From Immundisolibacter cernigliae (lineage in GTDB: Bacteria > Pseudomonadota > Gammaproteobacteria > Immundisolibacterales > Immundisolibacteraceae): a DNA stretch of 64,000 bases. Each line of letters opens with the position of its first letter. Within the stretch, counting starts at the first letter, position 1. Of the stretch, positions 42,863-51,782 are shown piece after piece. The notes below the pieces were generated by a model. That model saw nothing but the letters and a program-made list of their open reading frames with translations, was not told the origin of the DNA and searched no databases. The translations under genes and the position numbers were made by a program. The stretch is taken from contig NZ_CP014671.1 of the NCBI RefSeq assembly GCF_001697225.1, positions 930,001 through 994,000 on the forward strand, in the 5' to 3' direction.

Positions 42863-43908
42863 GTGGATTCACCCGGCGCCTGATCGAGCGCAGCTGGCAG
42901 CGGCGCTGGTGCCTGTGGCTGCCGCCGTTTCCGCTGCTGCTGGCGCCGGCGGCCCTGTTTGGCGCCACAGTGGCGCTGCGCCGGGGTCTTTATCGGCGCA
43001 GTCTGCTGCCGCGCACGCGCCTGCCGGTGCCGGTGATCGTGGTCGGCAACATCGGCGTCGGCGGCAACGGCAAGACGCCGTTCACGCAGTGGCTGGTGCA
43101 ACTGCTGCAGGATCGAGGCTACCGGCCGGCGGTCCTGAGCCGTGGTTACGGCGCCCGCAAGGGGCCACGGCCGCTGCGCGTGGACGCGTCGCTCAGCGCC
43201 ACCGAGTGCGGTGACGAGCCGCTGCTGCTGGCGCAGGCCACCGGCGCGCCGGTGTACGTGGACGCCAACCGCGTCCGCGCCGGGCGCCGCGCCATCGCCG
43301 ACGGCGCCGATGTGCTGGTGTGCGACGACGGCCTGCAGCATTACCGCCTGCGGCGGGATGTCGAAATCGTGCTGGTCGACGGACAGCGACGTTTCGGCAA
43401 CGGCCTGCCGCTGCCGGCCGGGCCGCTGCGGGAGCCGCGCTCGCGCCTGACCGAGGCGGACTTCGTGGTGGTCAAGGGCGAGGGCAAGGCCGGCGAGGTC
43501 AGCATGCAGTTCGTCAACTTTCGCCTGCGGCGCCTGCAGAACGGCGCGCTGTTCGAGCCGGGCACCTTCGCCGGACGGACGGTGCACGCCATCGCCGGCA
43601 TCGCGGCACCGGACGGGTTCTTCGACAGCTTGCGACGCCTGGGCATGATCGTGATCGAGCATCCGCAGCCGGACCATGCCGTTTTAGGCGCACAGATGCT
43701 GGATTTTGGTGACGATCTGGCGGTCGTGATGACCGGAAAGGATGCCGTAAAATGCCAGCCGTTCGCCCATTCGCGCTGCTACGCGCTGGATTTCGACGTC
43801 CGGCTCGATGATGCCTTCGCCGCCCGCCTGCTGGAGAAACTCGGCCGTGGACAAAAAACTGCTCGACATCCTGGTCTGTCCGCTGTGCAAGGGCCCGCTG
43901 GTGTATGA
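42859..43908 (+). CDS. lpxK: Tetraacyldisaccharide 4'-kinase LpxK
   Basis: Phosphorylates the 4' position of the lipid A disaccharide precursor at the inner membrane. The 349-residue protein has an N-terminal membrane-associated helix ([19 protein letters not shown]), the P-loop [24 protein letters not shown] and [21 protein letters not shown]. The start is GTG 42859. Its last ~20 codons extend 62 nt into the following gene in another frame. Gene order lpxK - UPF0434 - kdsB is conserved in gammaproteobacteria. Confidence 0.95.
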   Translation: MSGFTRRLIERSWQRRWCLWLPPFPLLLAPAALFGATVALRRGLYRRSLLPRTRLPVPVIVVGNIGVGGNGKTPFTQWLVQLLQDRGYRPAVLSRGYGARKGPRPLRVDASLSATECGDEPLLLAQATGAPVYVDANRVRAGRRAIADGADVLVCDDGLQHYRLRRDVEIVLVDGQRRFGNGLPLPAGPLREPRSRLTEADFVVVKGEGKAGEVSMQFVNFRLRRLQNGALFEPGTFAGRTVHAIAGIAAPDGFFDSLRRLGMIVIEHPQPDHAVLGAQMLDFGDDLAVVMTGKDAVKCQPFAHSRCYALDFDVRLDDAFAARLLEKLGRGQKTARHPGLSAVQGPAGV

Positions 43909-44026
43909 CGCCAAGGCGCTGGAATTGATCTGCAAGGTCGATCGGCTGGCCTACGCCATCGTCGACGACATTCCGGTGATGCTGATCGACGAGGCGCGCC
44001 AGATTCCGGCCGAGGTCGAGCTGTAG
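43847..44026 (+). CDS. UPF0434/Trm112-like small protein (YcaR family)
   Basis: A 59-residue protein starting at GTG 43847 ([20 protein letters not shown]). The CPLC pair and the C-terminal [21 protein letters not shown] match the YcaR/Trm112-like family. Trm112 proteins are zinc-binding methyltransferase activators in eukaryotes; the bacterial role is not established. It overlaps lpxK by 62 nt and precedes kdsB by 8 nt, the canonical context. Confidence 0.9.
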   Translation: MDKKLLDILVCPLCKGPLVYDAKALELICKVDRLAYAIVDDIPVMLIDEARQIPAEVEL

Positions 44027-44034
44027 GCCCGCGC

Positions 44035-44799
44035 ATGGACTTCACGGTCATCATCCCGGCCCGTTACGCGGCCACGCGCCTGCCGGGCAAGCCGCTGGCG
44101 GACCTGGGCGGCCGGCCGCTGCTGCAGTGGGTTCACGAACGCGCGCTGGCCAGCGGCGCGGCGCGGGTGGCGGTGGCGACCGACGATGCCCGCATCGAGG
44201 CCGCCGCGCGGGCCTTTGGCGCCGAAGTCGTGATGACCTCGCCCGAGCACCGCAGCGGCACCGACCGCATCGCCGATGCGGCCCGCCAGCTCGGCCTGCC
44301 GGACGATGCCCTGGTGGTGAACGTGCAGGGCGACGAGCCACTGATGCCGCCGCCGCTGATCCGCCAGGTGGCCGGCAATCTGGCTGCGCATCCGGCCGCC
44401 GACATGGCGACCCTGAGCCAGCGCATCCTGACCCTGTCCGATCTGGCCAGCCCGCACGTGGTGAAGGTGGTCTGCGACCGCGAGGGCTATGCGCTTTACT
44501 TCAGCCGGGCGCTGATCCCGCAGCCGCGCGACGGCATGCCGGAAGCGGAACATCTGGCCGACGCGGTCCCCGGCTGGCAGCGGCACATCGGCATCTACGC
44601 GTATCGCGTGGGCTTCCTGCGCGCCTTCGTGCACTGGCCGCCGGCCGCCATCGAAAGCACCGAAATGCTGGAACAGCTGCGCGCGCTGTGGAACGGCGCC
44701 AGCATCCACGTGGCCGAGGCCTGTGCGCCGGCGCCGGTCGGCGTGGACACGCCAGACGACCTGGCGCGCCTGCGCGAGCGGGTCGCCCAAGGCGGCTGA
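44035..44799 (+). CDS. kdsB: 3-deoxy-manno-octulosonate cytidylyltransferase KdsB
   Basis: Activates KDO as CMP-KDO for lipopolysaccharide inner-core synthesis. The 254-residue protein has the nucleotidyltransferase motif [22 protein letters not shown], plus [24 protein letters not shown] and [11 protein letters not shown], all diagnostic. It follows lpxK and the UPF0434 gene in one transcription unit. Confidence 0.96.
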   Translation: MDFTVIIPARYAATRLPGKPLADLGGRPLLQWVHERALASGAARVAVATDDARIEAAARAFGAEVVMTSPEHRSGTDRIADAARQLGLPDDALVVNVQGDEPLMPPPLIRQVAGNLAAHPAADMATLSQRILTLSDLASPHVVKVVCDREGYALYFSRALIPQPRDGMPEAEHLADAVPGWQRHIGIYAYRVGFLRAFVHWPPAAIESTEMLEQLRALWNGASIHVAEACAPAPVGVDTPDDLARLRERVAQGG

Positions 44800-44814
44800 A
44801 ACCGCCACGGCGGC

Positions 44815-45555
44815 TCAGGCCGCGCCGCGCTCCCACTCGAAGCGCGGCAGCTCCAGGAAGGCCCGTTTCAGGCCCTCGTTCCAGCCCTGCTGTACGCCCA
44901 TGTACAGCGGCGAGTCGCCGGCCAGGCTCAGGCGGCGGCTGACGCGCAGCTCACCGGCCACGCAGATGGCCACATCCAGCGGCGGTCCGACCGAGATGTT
45001 GGCGCGGATGGTCGAGTCCAGCGACACCAGCGCGCAGCGGGCTGCGTCGTCGAGCGTGGTGTCGGCCGCAATGATGCGGTCCAGGATCGGCTTGCCGTAC
45101 TTGGTCTCGCCGGTTTGCAAATACGGCGTTTCCGGGGTGGCGCTGATGTAGTTGCCCTGCGGGTAGACCAGACAGATTTCATGACCGGCTCCCGCCACCT
45201 CACCGCCGATGATGAAGCTCGCCTCGGCGCTCACGCCGCTGCGCTCGAGCGCATCCGCGTGTTCCTTCTGGACGCGGTAGCTCACGTCGCCCAGATGCTC
45301 GGCGGCCTCGAAGACGTCGGCGACGGCGCCCAGACCGACGCCGGCCGGGTCCTTGAACTCGCGTCGCAGGCTGTGGATCACCGCCTGGCTGGTGGCCAGG
45401 TTGCCGGCACTGAGCACCACGAACACCCGCTCACCGGGCCGCTCGAACACGTGCATCTTGCTGTAGGTGCTGACCTGGTCGACGCCGGCATTGGTGCGCG
45501 AGTCGGATGCGAACACCAGGCCGGCGTTGACCTTGACGCCGACGCAGTAGGTCAT
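44815..45555 (-). CDS. Proteasome-type protease, Anbu (ancestral beta subunit) family
   Basis: Bacterial proteasome homologue of 246 residues. The sequence begins MTYCVGVKVNAGLVFASDSRTNAG: removal of Met exposes Thr as the N-terminal nucleophile, followed by the beta-subunit fold. Further family features are FVVLSAGNLATSQ, FIIGGEVAG and ALVSLDSTIRANISVGPP. ATG 45555 is chosen to place Thr at position 2. Anbu genes usually lie with ATP-grasp, alpha-E and transglutaminase-like genes; none is present here, as it is convergent with kdsB and divergent from a permease. Confidence 0.88.
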   Translation of the reverse strand: MTYCVGVKVNAGLVFASDSRTNAGVDQVSTYSKMHVFERPGERVFVVLSAGNLATSQAVIHSLRREFKDPAGVGLGAVADVFEAAEHLGDVSYRVQKEHADALERSGVSAEASFIIGGEVAGAGHEICLVYPQGNYISATPETPYLQTGETKYGKPILDRIIAADTTLDDAARCALVSLDSTIRANISVGPPLDVAICVAGELRVSRRLSLAGDSPLYMGVQQGWNEGLKRAFLELPRFEWERGAA

Positions 45556-45668
45556 GGGGGGTCTCGCGCTGAATGGGCCGGGGATTATAGGGAAACGCCG
45601 GGGCGCTTTCATTTATCCGGCAAGTCCGGAATCATGCGATCTGACCAAACAGCCGGGGAGCACGCACG

Positions 45669-47051
45669 ATGACGCAGGGCCTGACGCGCAAGAAATCCAT
45701 CAGCGCCGCGCTCGTCAATGGCGAGCATGGCCTGGCGCGCAGCCTGTCGGGACTGGACCTGACTCTGCTTGGCATCGGCGCCATCATCGGCGCGGGCATT
45801 TTCGTGCTCACCGGCGTGGCGGCCGCCACCAAGGCCGGGCCGGCGCTGTCGCTGTCGTTCGTGGTGGGTGCCTTCGCCTGCGCCTTCGCGGCGCTGGTGT
45901 ACGCCGAATTCGCGTCCACGGTGCCGCTGTCCGGCAGCGCCTACACCTACACCTACGTCACGCTGGGCGAGCTGCCGGCGTGGATCATCGGCTGGGATCT
46001 GATCCTGGAGTACGGGCTGGCCTGCGCCACGGTGGCGATCGGCTGGTCGGGCTATTTCCTGCGCCTGCTGGCCGGGCTTGGCATCACGCTGCCGGCGCAG
46101 CTGGTCGGCGGCCCCCTGCAGGGCGGCTACATCAACCTGCCGGCCTTCGGCGTGATGCTGCTGATCAGCGGTCTGCTGGCGCTGGGCGTGCGCCAGACCA
46201 GCCTGGCCAACGGCCTGATCGTGGTGCTCAAGCTGGCCGTGATCGGCATTTTCCTGTTCGCCGCCGTACCGCATGTGGAGCCGGCCAACTGGCAGCCGTT
46301 CATGCCGTTTGGCTGGGAGGGCGTGATGGCCGGCGCCGGGTTGATCTTTTTTGCCTACATCGGCTTCGATGCGGTATCGACCGCCGCCGAAGAAGCAAAA
46401 AATCCGCAGCGGGACATGCCGATCGGCATCATCGCCTCGCTGGTCCTGTGCACGCTGATCTACATCGCCGTCACCGTGGTGCTGACCGGCATCGCGCCGT
46501 ATACCTCGCTGAACGTATCGGACCCGATTGCCTTTGCCCTGTCCGGGGTCGGCGAACGCTTCGCCGCCGGTGCCACCGCCATCGGCGCGGTGGCCGGCCT
46601 GACCTCGGTGCTGCTGGTGATGATGTACGGCCAGACGCGCGTGTTCTACGCCATGTCGCGCGACGGCCTGCTGCCCAAGGCCTTCTCGACCGTGCACCCG
46701 CGCACGCGCACGCCGGCGCGCACCATCCTTGCCACCGGCCTGGTGATCGCCATTGCCGCCGGCGTGCTGCCGATTCACGAAGTGGCGTCGCTGGTCAACG
46801 TCGGCACGCTGGCGGCCTTCATCATGGTGTCGCTGGCGGTGCTGTACCTGCGCCGTGCCCAACCGGACCTGCACCGACCGTTTCGCACGCCGTTCATGCC
46901 GTGGGTGCCGATCCTGGCCATCGTGTCCTGCGGTTATCTGATCGCCAGCCTGGAGGCGGTGACGCTGTGGCGCTTCGTGGTCTGGATGCTGATCGGCGTG
47001 GCGCTGTATTTCGGCTATGCACGCCAGCGCAGCGTGCTCGGGCGCGCCTGA
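45669..47051 (+). CDS. APC-family amino acid permease
   Basis: Inner-membrane secondary transporter of the amino acid-polyamine-organocation superfamily, 460 residues with about 12 hydrophobic segments. The APC signature GIGAIIGAGIFVLTGVAA in TM1 and FFAYIGFDAVSTAAEEAKNP in TM6-7 place it near the cationic amino acid transporter (YfnA/CAT) group. GGGGAG precedes the ATG by about 9 nt. Substrate specificity is not deducible. The outer-membrane efflux gene begins 24 nt downstream. Confidence 0.9.
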   Translation: MTQGLTRKKSISAALVNGEHGLARSLSGLDLTLLGIGAIIGAGIFVLTGVAAATKAGPALSLSFVVGAFACAFAALVYAEFASTVPLSGSAYTYTYVTLGELPAWIIGWDLILEYGLACATVAIGWSGYFLRLLAGLGITLPAQLVGGPLQGGYINLPAFGVMLLISGLLALGVRQTSLANGLIVVLKLAVIGIFLFAAVPHVEPANWQPFMPFGWEGVMAGAGLIFFAYIGFDAVSTAAEEAKNPQRDMPIGIIASLVLCTLIYIAVTVVLTGIAPYTSLNVSDPIAFALSGVGERFAAGATAIGAVAGLTSVLLVMMYGQTRVFYAMSRDGLLPKAFSTVHPRTRTPARTILATGLVIAIAAGVLPIHEVASLVNVGTLAAFIMVSLAVLYLRRAQPDLHRPFRTPFMPWVPILAIVSCGYLIASLEAVTLWRFVVWMLIGVALYFGYARQRSVLGRA

Positions 47052-47074
47052 CGCGAAAGCCGGGCCCAGACACC

Positions 47075-48493
47075 GTGCCGCGCCGACCACGACACGCAAC
47101 GCTGCTGCTGTTGGCAACGGCCTTGACCGGCTGTTCGCTGGCGCCGCACGAACCGCCGCCGGCAATCGCCCTGCCCGCCGGCTGGAACGATCCGGTCATC
47201 GGCCAGGATGCAGCCGCGCCCATGGCCGACTGGTGGCGCCGGTTCGGCGACCCAGCGCTGGATGCGCTGGTCGCGCAGGCGCTCGAATACAACCTCGATC
47301 TGGCGCTGGCCGCCGCGCGCATCGAAGAAGCACGGGCGCAGCTTGGCGCCAGCCGCGCCGAGCAGTGGCCGACGCTCGATGCGCAGGCCGATGCGTCCCG
47401 CCAGCGCAGTGCCAGCGGCAACGGCAGTCTTGGCAACGCCGGCGTGCGCGAGCTTTACAGCGTGGCGGGCGTGCTCGGCTACGAACTGGACCTGTTCGGC
47501 CGCCTGCGCAGCGCGACCGACGCCGCCCGTGCGCGCCTGCTCGAATCCACCTACACCGCCGACGCGCTGCGCCTGACGGTGGTGACCGACGTGGTCAGCG
47601 CCTACCTCGACCTGCGTGCGGCCGAACGCCAACTGGCCATCACCGACGCCACCGTGCTGTCCCGCCAGGAGGCGCTGCGCCTGCAACGCGCGCGGCTGCG
47701 TCTTGGGGCCGACACGGAACTGACGCTGCGCCAGGCCGAAGCAGCGCTGGCCGCTGCCCGCGCCCAGGCCGCCAGCCTGCGCGAGACGCTCGGCCGGACA
47801 CAGACGGCGCTGGCAGTGCTCAGCGGCGCCTCGCCACAGGCGCTGTTCGACGGGCAGCCGCCGCCCGGCCAGTTCGCGACCCTGGACCTGCCCGGCGAGT
47901 TTCCCGGCGTGCTGCCGGCGCAGCTGCTCGAGCGCCGGCCAGACATCCGCGCCGCGCAGGCCGCGCTGCGCGCAGCCGATGCCGATATCGGCGCCGCGCG
48001 TGCCCTGTGGTTCCCACGCATCAACCTGACGGCGCTGATCGGCTCGGACGCGCTGCGCGTGGGCGATCTTTTCAGCGGCCAGGCGGCCAGCTGGTCGCTC
48101 GGCAGTTCCCTGGTGGCGCCGCTGCTCGACTTTGGCCGCGCCGAGGCCCAGGTAGCCGGCGCGCAGGCCCGGCGCGCGCAGTCGCAGGCGCTGTACCGGC
48201 AGACGGTGCAGACGGCATTTCGTGAAGTGCGCGACGCGCTGACCTCCCTGCGCGAGGCGCAGGCCCGGCAGCAGGCGCAGACCGATGCCGTCGCGGCGCT
48301 GACCCGGGCGCGCGAGCTGGCCGGCCTGCAGTATCTGAGCGGCCGGGGGCTTTATCTGGACGTGCTGGATGCCGACCGCAGCCTGCTCACGGCGCAGCTG
48401 GACCTGACCGCCGCCGCGCGCGATGCCCGCGTGGCCGCCGCAACGCTGCACAAGGCACTGGGCGGCGACTGGCCGGCGCCGGCGCCAAGCTGA
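47075..48493 (+). CDS. RND efflux outer-membrane lipoprotein (NodT/OprM family)
   Basis: Outer-membrane factor of a tripartite efflux system, 472 residues from GTG 47075. The N-terminus has a lipobox (ATALTGC). Two TolC-like repeats are visible: WWRRFGDPALDALVAQALEYN, LGYELDLFGRLRSA, and, in the second half, LLERRPDIRAAQAALRAADADIGAARALWFP. Long coiled-coil helices fit the periplasmic tunnel. A matching RND pump and adaptor are encoded 3.3 kb away on the opposite strand and may use this channel. Confidence 0.92.
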   Translation: MPRRPRHATLLLLATALTGCSLAPHEPPPAIALPAGWNDPVIGQDAAAPMADWWRRFGDPALDALVAQALEYNLDLALAAARIEEARAQLGASRAEQWPTLDAQADASRQRSASGNGSLGNAGVRELYSVAGVLGYELDLFGRLRSATDAARARLLESTYTADALRLTVVTDVVSAYLDLRAAERQLAITDATVLSRQEALRLQRARLRLGADTELTLRQAEAALAAARAQAASLRETLGRTQTALAVLSGASPQALFDGQPPPGQFATLDLPGEFPGVLPAQLLERRPDIRAAQAALRAADADIGAARALWFPRINLTALIGSDALRVGDLFSGQAASWSLGSSLVAPLLDFGRAEAQVAGAQARRAQSQALYRQTVQTAFREVRDALTSLREAQARQQAQTDAVAALTRARELAGLQYLSGRGLYLDVLDADRSLLTAQLDLTAAARDARVAAATLHKALGGDWPAPAPS

Positions 48494-48502
48494 CCCCGCG
48501 CC

Positions 48503-49287
48503 GTGGCTGAGCCCATCACGGCCCGCGACTTGGCCGTCACGACAGAAACCTTCCTGCTACCGCGCGACAGCATGCCCGACCCATACCTGATCGACCTGCG
48601 CGAGCATCCGAATCCGGCATTGCTGGCCGCCTTCGAGGATTTGTATCGGCGCACCTTCACCGATCCTGCCGAGCGCGAGGACCCGGCGCAGTGGCCCCCC
48701 GGCTGTATGGCGAGCTGCCCGCGCCGCAGCCGCGCATGCACCTGCTGGTCGCCATCGACGAGCAGGGCCGAAACCTGCTCGGCGGCATCGCGTTCGAGTA
48801 TTACCGCGACAGCCGCTGCGGCCTGCTGACCTATCTGGTGACCGCGGCCGACTCGCGCCGGCGTGGCCTTGGCCGGCGGCTCGTGCAGGGCGCACTGGCG
48901 CGGCTGCAGCAGGAGGCCGAGGCGCACGGCACGTCCCTGCGCGGCGTATTCGCCGAAGCCGAAGACCCGGACCAGGTCGGCCCGGAGGGCAACGCCATGC
49001 CGCCCGCCGAACGCCTGACGGCGCTGGCGCGACTGGGCGCGCGGCGGATCGATGTGCCGTACGTGCAACCGGCACTCGAGGGCGGCAGCGGGCCTTGCCG
49101 GCACCTGCTGCTGCTGGTCTTCCATCCGCCCTCCGGCGCCGTCCCGGCCGCTGTGGTGCAAGGGTTTCTGCACGAGTTCTATCGGGCGCTCGGAATCACG
49201 GATCCGGCGGCGGATGCCGATTTTCGCGCCATGCAACGGGCGCTCGCCCAGCGGGCCGATTGCGCCGTGACGATCGCCGCCCGGTAA
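48503..49287 (+). pseudogene. GNAT-family acetyltransferase with a -1 frame disruption
   Basis: Two overlapping frames together make one GNAT protein. The first runs from GTG 48503 (or ATG 48571, MPDPYLIDLREHPNPALLAAFEDLYRRTF) to about 48700. The second, 48691-49287, continues RLYGELPAPQPRMHLLVAI and carries the acetyl-CoA motif DSRRRGLGRRLVQGAL. The frames join if the ribosome or polymerase slips -1 on the run of six C at 48695-48700. This may be a mutation, a sequencing error or deliberate slippage. Alternatively the second frame could start at GTG 48691 as a truncated protein. It lies between the efflux gene and a 486-residue unknown protein, probably in one transcript. Confidence 0.7.
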
Positions 49288-49341
49288 TGCCCGCCCACAC
49301 CGCAGCAGCCCGCAATTCAGCCACCGCCCAGCGAGCAAACG

Positions 49342-50802
49342 ATGCCAGACCTGAGCCAAGCACCGGGACCGGACAACCCCACACTGAACATCGCAATGGC
49401 GGCGGTGTGCCTGCATTTCGTCGAGAACCCAGCGGAGTCGGTACCGCCGTTCGTGTACCCGTCCGGCAGTGTGTTCCAGTCGATGGAACTGGACCTGCTG
49501 GCCTACCGCTTCCAGGATCCCCCGCCGTTCGGCAGCGACATCGAAGCGCATCCCCCGCAGCGGCGGCCGATCCTGATCGAGTACCCGAAACAGTTCACCT
49601 ACCACTCCGAGGGGCGTGCCCCGCAGCTGCGCATCGAGGCGCCGTTGCGCCGCGCGGAGCTGCTGGTCAGCTCGACGCGTTTTGCGGCCTGCGGCCGGCG
49701 CATCTGGCATCTGGTGATCACCCCGCGCGAGGGCGAGACCTTCAGCGAATACGACCTGATCATGCTGATCCACCTGTACGACGGCCGCACGGAACGCACC
49801 GGCCTGCGTGAGCAGATCCGCTTCCGCTTGGACGATGCAGACTCCGCCGGCTGCCTGGTCTCGGAACTGCCGCGGCGCCTCGGGCTGCCGCTGCAGGCGA
49901 ACGACGATCCCGAGCTCAAATGCGGGACGCTGCAACTGCTGATCGGCAACGACGACGGCGACGCCGCAGCCAAGACCGACGAACCGCGGCCGAACGTGTT
50001 CGACACCCTGCGCAGCGCCCGTGAAGCGGACGGCGACGAGGCTGCACAACGGCTCAAAACCTGGATGCGCGAGGACTGCCCACAGCGGCGGCAGATCATG
50101 GCCTACTGCGGCATCGTCACCGGCATCTTCGACTTCGAAAAAATCGACGACGAGGAGGCGCTCGACACCCTGGAGCCGACCTTCGCCGCGTCTTCGTCGT
50201 TCCTGCGCATTCACCGCCGCACGCTGATCAGCATCGCCGATGACGACCGCGGCATGCGCGAATGCTGGAACAGCATCGGCATCAGCCCGTACCTGATCCT
50301 GCCCCACGCGGCATTGATCTACAACGAAACGCTGGTGGACTGGGCCGAGCGCGGCATCAGCGCGGCGCTGGCCGATCATGGCGCCCGACTCGGCGCCCTC
50401 GAGGACGCCCATTTCGACGCCGACAGCCACCTGAGCGCGCTGTATCTGCCGAATGTTTTCAATTACGTCACCGAACGGTCCCTGTTCGATGCCGGCGACC
50501 TGTGCCGCGGTTCGAATGCCCGGCGCACGGCCGTGCTGGCGAAGCTGGATCAGCTGAAAAACCAGATCGAGATCGTGCGCGAACACCAGCGCAAGGGCGG
50601 CGAGACCATCATTCAGATGCTGCTGGCGGTGATCTCGCTGCTGCAGGTCAAGAGCGTGATCGCGGAAATTTTCGGCTGGGAGCCAAACCACGCCGGGGTA
50701 TGGCTCGCGTTGAGCATCGGCATCCTGATACTCACCGCAGTGGTCTGGTGGTCCTACCGCAGAGGCTTGCCGAAACGCATCGGCAAGTCCGCATCGGGCT
50801 GA
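49342..50802 (+). CDS. Unrecognised protein with two C-terminal membrane helices, 486 aa
   Basis: I do not recognise this family. The first ~400 residues are a soluble, acidic region rich in charged residues, with a possible beta-rich N-terminal part (AAVCLHFVENPAESVPPFVYPSG). A helical, coiled-coil-like stretch follows (LAKLDQLKNQIEIVREHQRKGG). Two hydrophobic segments lie at about 425-446 and 454-473, then a basic tail (YRRGLPKRIGKSASG). A large cytoplasmic domain feeding a long helix and two terminal TM helices resembles CorA-type topology, but no GMN motif is present. It follows the GNAT gene by 54 nt. Confidence 0.8.
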   Translation: MPDLSQAPGPDNPTLNIAMAAVCLHFVENPAESVPPFVYPSGSVFQSMELDLLAYRFQDPPPFGSDIEAHPPQRRPILIEYPKQFTYHSEGRAPQLRIEAPLRRAELLVSSTRFAACGRRIWHLVITPREGETFSEYDLIMLIHLYDGRTERTGLREQIRFRLDDADSAGCLVSELPRRLGLPLQANDDPELKCGTLQLLIGNDDGDAAAKTDEPRPNVFDTLRSAREADGDEAAQRLKTWMREDCPQRRQIMAYCGIVTGIFDFEKIDDEEALDTLEPTFAASSSFLRIHRRTLISIADDDRGMRECWNSIGISPYLILPHAALIYNETLVDWAERGISAALADHGARLGALEDAHFDADSHLSALYLPNVFNYVTERSLFDAGDLCRGSNARRTAVLAKLDQLKNQIEIVREHQRKGGETIIQMLLAVISLLQVKSVIAEIFGWEPNHAGVWLALSIGILILTAVVWWSYRRGLPKRIGKSASG

Positions 50803-50840
50803 AACCGCGCCACCGGCACGGCACCGGGCACGCCCCCGAC

Positions 50841-51782
50841 TCAGGCGCAGGGAAACAGGCTGCCGCCGTTGGCCTCATGCCAGCGCTGGATGCTGCCCCA
50901 GATGTCCTGCGCGGTTTCCGCGTACCAGAAAAGCTCCCGGTCTTCGGGATCGATGACGCCCTCGTCGACCAGAAAGTCGAAATCGACCGCCCGTCGCCAG
51001 TAGCTCTCCCCGACCAGCACCACCGGCACCGGATGGATCCTGCGTGTCTGGATCAGCGTCAGGGTCTCGAACAGCTCGTCGAGTGTGCCGTAACCGCCCG
51101 GAAAGGCCACCAGCGCCCGTGCCCGCAGCAGGAAGTGCAGCTTGCGCATCGCAAAGTAGTGGAAGCGAAAACACAGCCGCGGCGTGATGTAGGGGTTCGG
51201 GTACTGCTCGCGCGGCAGGCTGATGTTCAGACCCACCGACTTGGCGCCCACGTCGAAGGTGCCACGGTTGGCCGCCTCCATGATGCCCGGCCCGCCGCCG
51301 GTCATCACCACCACCCGGCAGTCCTGCGGCCCGTCACCGGCGCAGCCGACCAGGCGCCCCAGTTCGCGCGCCACGTCGTAGTAATGACTCTTGGCGGCAC
51401 GCCGCTTCGCCACCGCCAGCTGCTCGGCCAGCGCCGTGTTGCCCGGCTCGGCCGCCAGGGCGGCGCGGCAAGCCTCGACATCGCGCTCGGCCACTGCCGG
51501 TTCGCTGATGCGGGTGCCCCCGAACACCACGATCGTGTGACGTATGCCGTGCTCGCGCAGCAGCAGTTCCGGCTTTAGGTAGTCGACGTGCAGGCGCAGG
51601 CCGCGGGTGTCCTCCTGGCTCAGGAAATCCGGGTCCTGGTCGGCGATGCGGTAGCTGGGGCTGTCCAGGATGGCCTGCACGCGCTGCGGCGCGGCCGGAT
51701 CCTCGGAAGCCGGCTTCGGATGCTGCTCCGGCAGCGGCCTTGCCCGCTGCTCGGTCGGCGGAGGCGGCGGCTGACGGCTCAT
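50841..51782 (-). CDS. LOG-family protein (TIGR00730-like, nucleotide-binding Rossmann fold)
   Basis: Member of the LOG (lysine decarboxylase-like) family, 313 residues. The diagnostic motifs are VMTGGGPGIMEAANRGTFD and FPGGYGTLDELFETLTL, the nucleotide 5'-monophosphate phosphoribohydrolase signature (PGGxGTxxE). An extra ~75-residue Pro/charged N-terminus and the length fit the longer bacterial subgroup, whose substrates are less clear than for plant LOG. Its start overlaps the stop of the RND pump gene (ATGA), so it is the last gene of the efflux operon. Confidence 0.9.
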   Translation of the reverse strand: MSRQPPPPPTEQRARPLPEQHPKPASEDPAAPQRVQAILDSPSYRIADQDPDFLSQEDTRGLRLHVDYLKPELLLREHGIRHTIVVFGGTRISEPAVAERDVEACRAALAAEPGNTALAEQLAVAKRRAAKSHYYDVARELGRLVGCAGDGPQDCRVVVMTGGGPGIMEAANRGTFDVGAKSVGLNISLPREQYPNPYITPRLCFRFHYFAMRKLHFLLRARALVAFPGGYGTLDELFETLTLIQTRRIHPVPVVLVGESYWRRAVDFDFLVDEGVIDPEDRELFWYAETAQDIWGSIQRWHEANGGSLFPCA

